A DNA stretch of 64,000 nucleotides from Hetaerina americana (lineage: Eukaryota; Arthropoda; Insecta; Odonata; Calopterygidae): contig JAKTNV010000231.1 of the NCBI GenBank assembly GCA_022747635.1, positions 62,001-126,000 of the forward strand, given 5' to 3'. The notes beneath the pieces were generated by a model. The model was given only the letters and a program-made list of their open reading frames with translations. It had not been told where the DNA came from and did not search any database. Positions 63,644 through 64,000 of the stretch are shown one piece after another. Both the position numbers and the translations under genes were made by a program. The number at the start of each line of letters is the position of its first letter. Positions within the stretch are counted from its first letter, which is position 1.

Positions 63644-64000
63644 ATGTGTTCCATTCTGCAGTGGAACTGCAATGGCTTTTATCGGCACAAGGAGGAGCTG
63701 GCCATTTTAATCCAAGATTTTAAACCCTCTTGTATTTGTCTCCAAGAGACCCATTTTAAGGCTGAAGATAAGGGTATTCTGAAGGGGTTCACTGTTTTTA
63801 GAACGGATGACCTAAGTGGCCAACGAGCCCAAGGGGGAGTAGCAGTTGCGGCCCGTGAGGCCCTTTACACCTCGCGAGTCCAACTGAACTCTCCATTCCA
63901 GGCCGTCGCTGTCACGGTGCACACCCCTGAGAGGATGACGTTATGCAACGTGTATCTGCCAGAGGGTGCACCGGTGACCCGCCTGAACCTTGAAGCCCTT
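63644..64000 (+). CDS. Family A ORF2 of copy 11, N-terminal part only (window edge)
   Basis: 119 codons of the endonuclease domain are visible from the ATG, including WNCNGF, QETHF, GGVAVA and VYLPEG, with no lesion. The window ends before the GDFN block. Confidence 0.92.
   Translation, partial: MCSILQWNCNGFYRHKEELAILIQDFKPSCICLQETHFKAEDKGILKGFTVFRTDDLSGQRAQGGVAVAAREALYTSRVQLNSPFQAVAVTVHTPERMTLCNVYLPEGAPVTRLNLEAL

Larger units (their letters stand above)
61795..64000 (+). mobile_element. Family A, copy 11, running off the window
   Basis: Seven C then TGCGGGTAGGGGGG at the 5' end (like copy 4), 5' UTR 61795-62394, intact ORF1, and the start of ORF2 to the window edge. It lies inside the Gypsy integrase tail. 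The 3' end and target-site duplication are outside the window. Confidence 0.93.

Overview
The window is eukaryotic and almost certainly from an invertebrate animal, most likely an arthropod. It holds no recognisable host gene. It is a nest of retrotransposons dominated by one family of RNase H-bearing non-LTR elements, called here family A, which looks like the I superfamily (I/Nimb/Outcast group). A complete family A element is about 5.73 kb. It has a GC-rich ~600-bp 5' UTR beginning with a run of C, then ORF1 (388 aa, RRM-like region plus three CCHC zinc knuckles), a ~90-bp TTTA-rich gap, ORF2 (1233 aa: AP-type endonuclease, reverse transcriptase, RNase H, C-terminal CCHC), a TTTA-rich 3' UTR and an (ACT)n tail.

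Layout. 1-2342: decayed minus-strand Jockey-like material. 2343-8066: copy 1 (12-bp TSD), inserted in a minus-strand Jockey-like ORF2 that resumes at 8067-10460. 10680-10992: another minus-strand Jockey-like fragment. 10993-22482: copy 2, split by copy 3 (12697-18444, both ORFs intact). 22483-24369: non-element DNA with a 117-bp inverted repeat, simple repeats and a 3 x 26-bp tandem repeat. 24381-33429: copies 4 (full length) and 5 (5'-truncated) fused head to tail inside one TSD. 33441-33725: unrecognised DNA. 33726-53712: diverged copy 6, split in ORF2 by a second fused pair, copies 7 (full) and 8 (truncated); copy 8 is itself split by copy 9 (45581-51318, both ORFs intact). 53713-59440: copy 10 (ORF2 intact), cutting off the 3' end of copy 6. 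59441-61794: AT-rich DNA and the end of a minus-strand Ty3/Gypsy-like element (integrase tail, polypurine tract, 290-bp LTR, primer-binding site). 61795-64000: copy 11, running off the window.

How the parts work together. ORF1 protein should bind element RNA. ORF2 protein should nick the target, reverse-transcribe from the (ACT)n tail and degrade RNA. Copies 3 and 9 keep both ORFs and are candidate autonomous sources.

The most interesting signal is the pair of fused elements. In each, a full-length copy's (ACT)n tail joins an internal ORF2 position of a second copy, and one matching 11-bp TSD surrounds the pair. That is the structure expected if the reverse transcriptase jumped from one template RNA to the 3' end of another during a single insertion. 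Copies 6 and 7 are also patchworks that suggest gene conversion. All statements come from reading the sequence; no alignment, folding or database search was run.
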